From positions 1 through 64,000 of the forward strand of contig CANLMQ010000007.1 in NCBI GenBank assembly GCA_947492175.1: a stretch of DNA of 64,000 nt, read 5' to 3'. The translations under genes and the position numbers were made by a program. Below are positions 63,939 through 64,000 of the stretch, piece after piece (within the stretch, counting starts at the first letter, position 1; every line of letters starts with the position of its first letter). The notes below the pieces were generated by a model. That model made no database searches. It had not been told where the DNA came from and saw nothing but the letters and a program-made list of their open reading frames with translations. Source of the stretch: an uncultured Draconibacterium sp. (GTDB lineage: Bacteria > Bacteroidota > Bacteroidia > Bacteroidales > Prolixibacteraceae).

Positions 63939-64000
63939 CTACATTTGTTTTAAAATCTCAAGAATGGATTGATCTTCGATCAGCTGTTCCAGCACTTGTT
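63939..64000 (-). CDS. C-terminus of a further transfer gene (cut by the window edge)
   Basis: Only the last 19 residues are seen (LEQLIEDQSILEILKQM, then stop). The gene continues beyond the window and is on the same strand as the tra module. A TraG-type ATPase is a natural guess by gene order, but the fragment is too short to decide. Confidence 0.5.
   Translation of the reverse strand, partial: QVLEQLIEDQSILEILKQM

Larger units (their letters stand above)
47182..64000. mobile_element. Integrative conjugative element at tRNA-Pro (right end outside the window)
   Basis: The element begins after the tRNA 3' end with an IntDOT-like integrase. It continues through an interrupted ardC, mobilization genes (relaxase, RHH accessory protein, coupling protein) and a tra module in the order known from Bacteroidota conjugative transposons. 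The attachment repeat at the other end should lie beyond 64000. The insertion junction is probably inside the last 20 bases of the tRNA. Confidence 0.85.

Overview
The window looks like a chromosome of a Bacteroidota bacterium. It is AT-rich, its promoters carry the TAnnTTTG -7 element rather than a sigma70 -10 box, Shine-Dalgarno sequences are mostly absent, and the gene families (tandem GH92 mannosidases, RhaB, DUF1460, tra genes of the CTnDOT type) are typical of that phylum. A marine or gut polysaccharide degrader of the Marinilabiliales type is plausible, but the sequence alone does not fix the family.

Positions 1-8180 hold a glycan-degradation locus: a GH18 lipoprotein divergent from three consecutive GH92 alpha-mannosidases that form one operon ending in a strong terminator. 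This set suits trimming of mannose-rich N-glycans or mannans. Positions 8311-9819 hold a divergent MarR-like regulator and Rnk/GreA-like gene with a perfect 13-bp inverted repeat between them. Then come an LRR protein, an APC permease fused to an EIIA-like and an RCK_C domain, a lipoprotein and a PAP2 phosphatase.

Positions 14600-18915 form an accessory island. A truncated VOC gene, a SIR2-domain protein (candidate anti-phage NADase) and a GNAT-like protein lie on the minus strand, separated by long imperfect palindromes. The last two genes share the same leader just before their start codons, so they resemble integron-style cassettes. Next to them is a striking non-coding array of about 21 units, mostly 41 bp long. 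It contains three palindrome types on one conserved backbone and ends directly after the stop codon of an S41 peptidase gene.

Positions 18920-46924 are mostly core or metabolic: S41 peptidase, SRPBCC protein, Crp regulator, MarC, GNAT, a sodium-pumping decarboxylase operon (oadG-oadA-oadB), NYN-LOTUS protein, methyltransferase, Hsp20, SNF2 helicase, CBM9 protein, glycerol kinase, macrodomain, cold-shock protein, DUF1460-sulfatase pair, PAQR/hemolysin III protein, rhamnulokinase and thioredoxin reductase.

From 47108 to the right edge lies an integrative conjugative element placed at a tRNA-Pro(GGG) gene. It comprises an IntDOT-like integrase, an ardC gene split by a 3.9-kb RIT element (three overlapping tyrosine recombinases with terminal inverted repeats), a mobilization module (relaxase, RHH accessory protein, DUF3945 protein, coupling protein) with hairpins that could be oriT, and a TraN-M-L-K-J transfer module that runs off the window.
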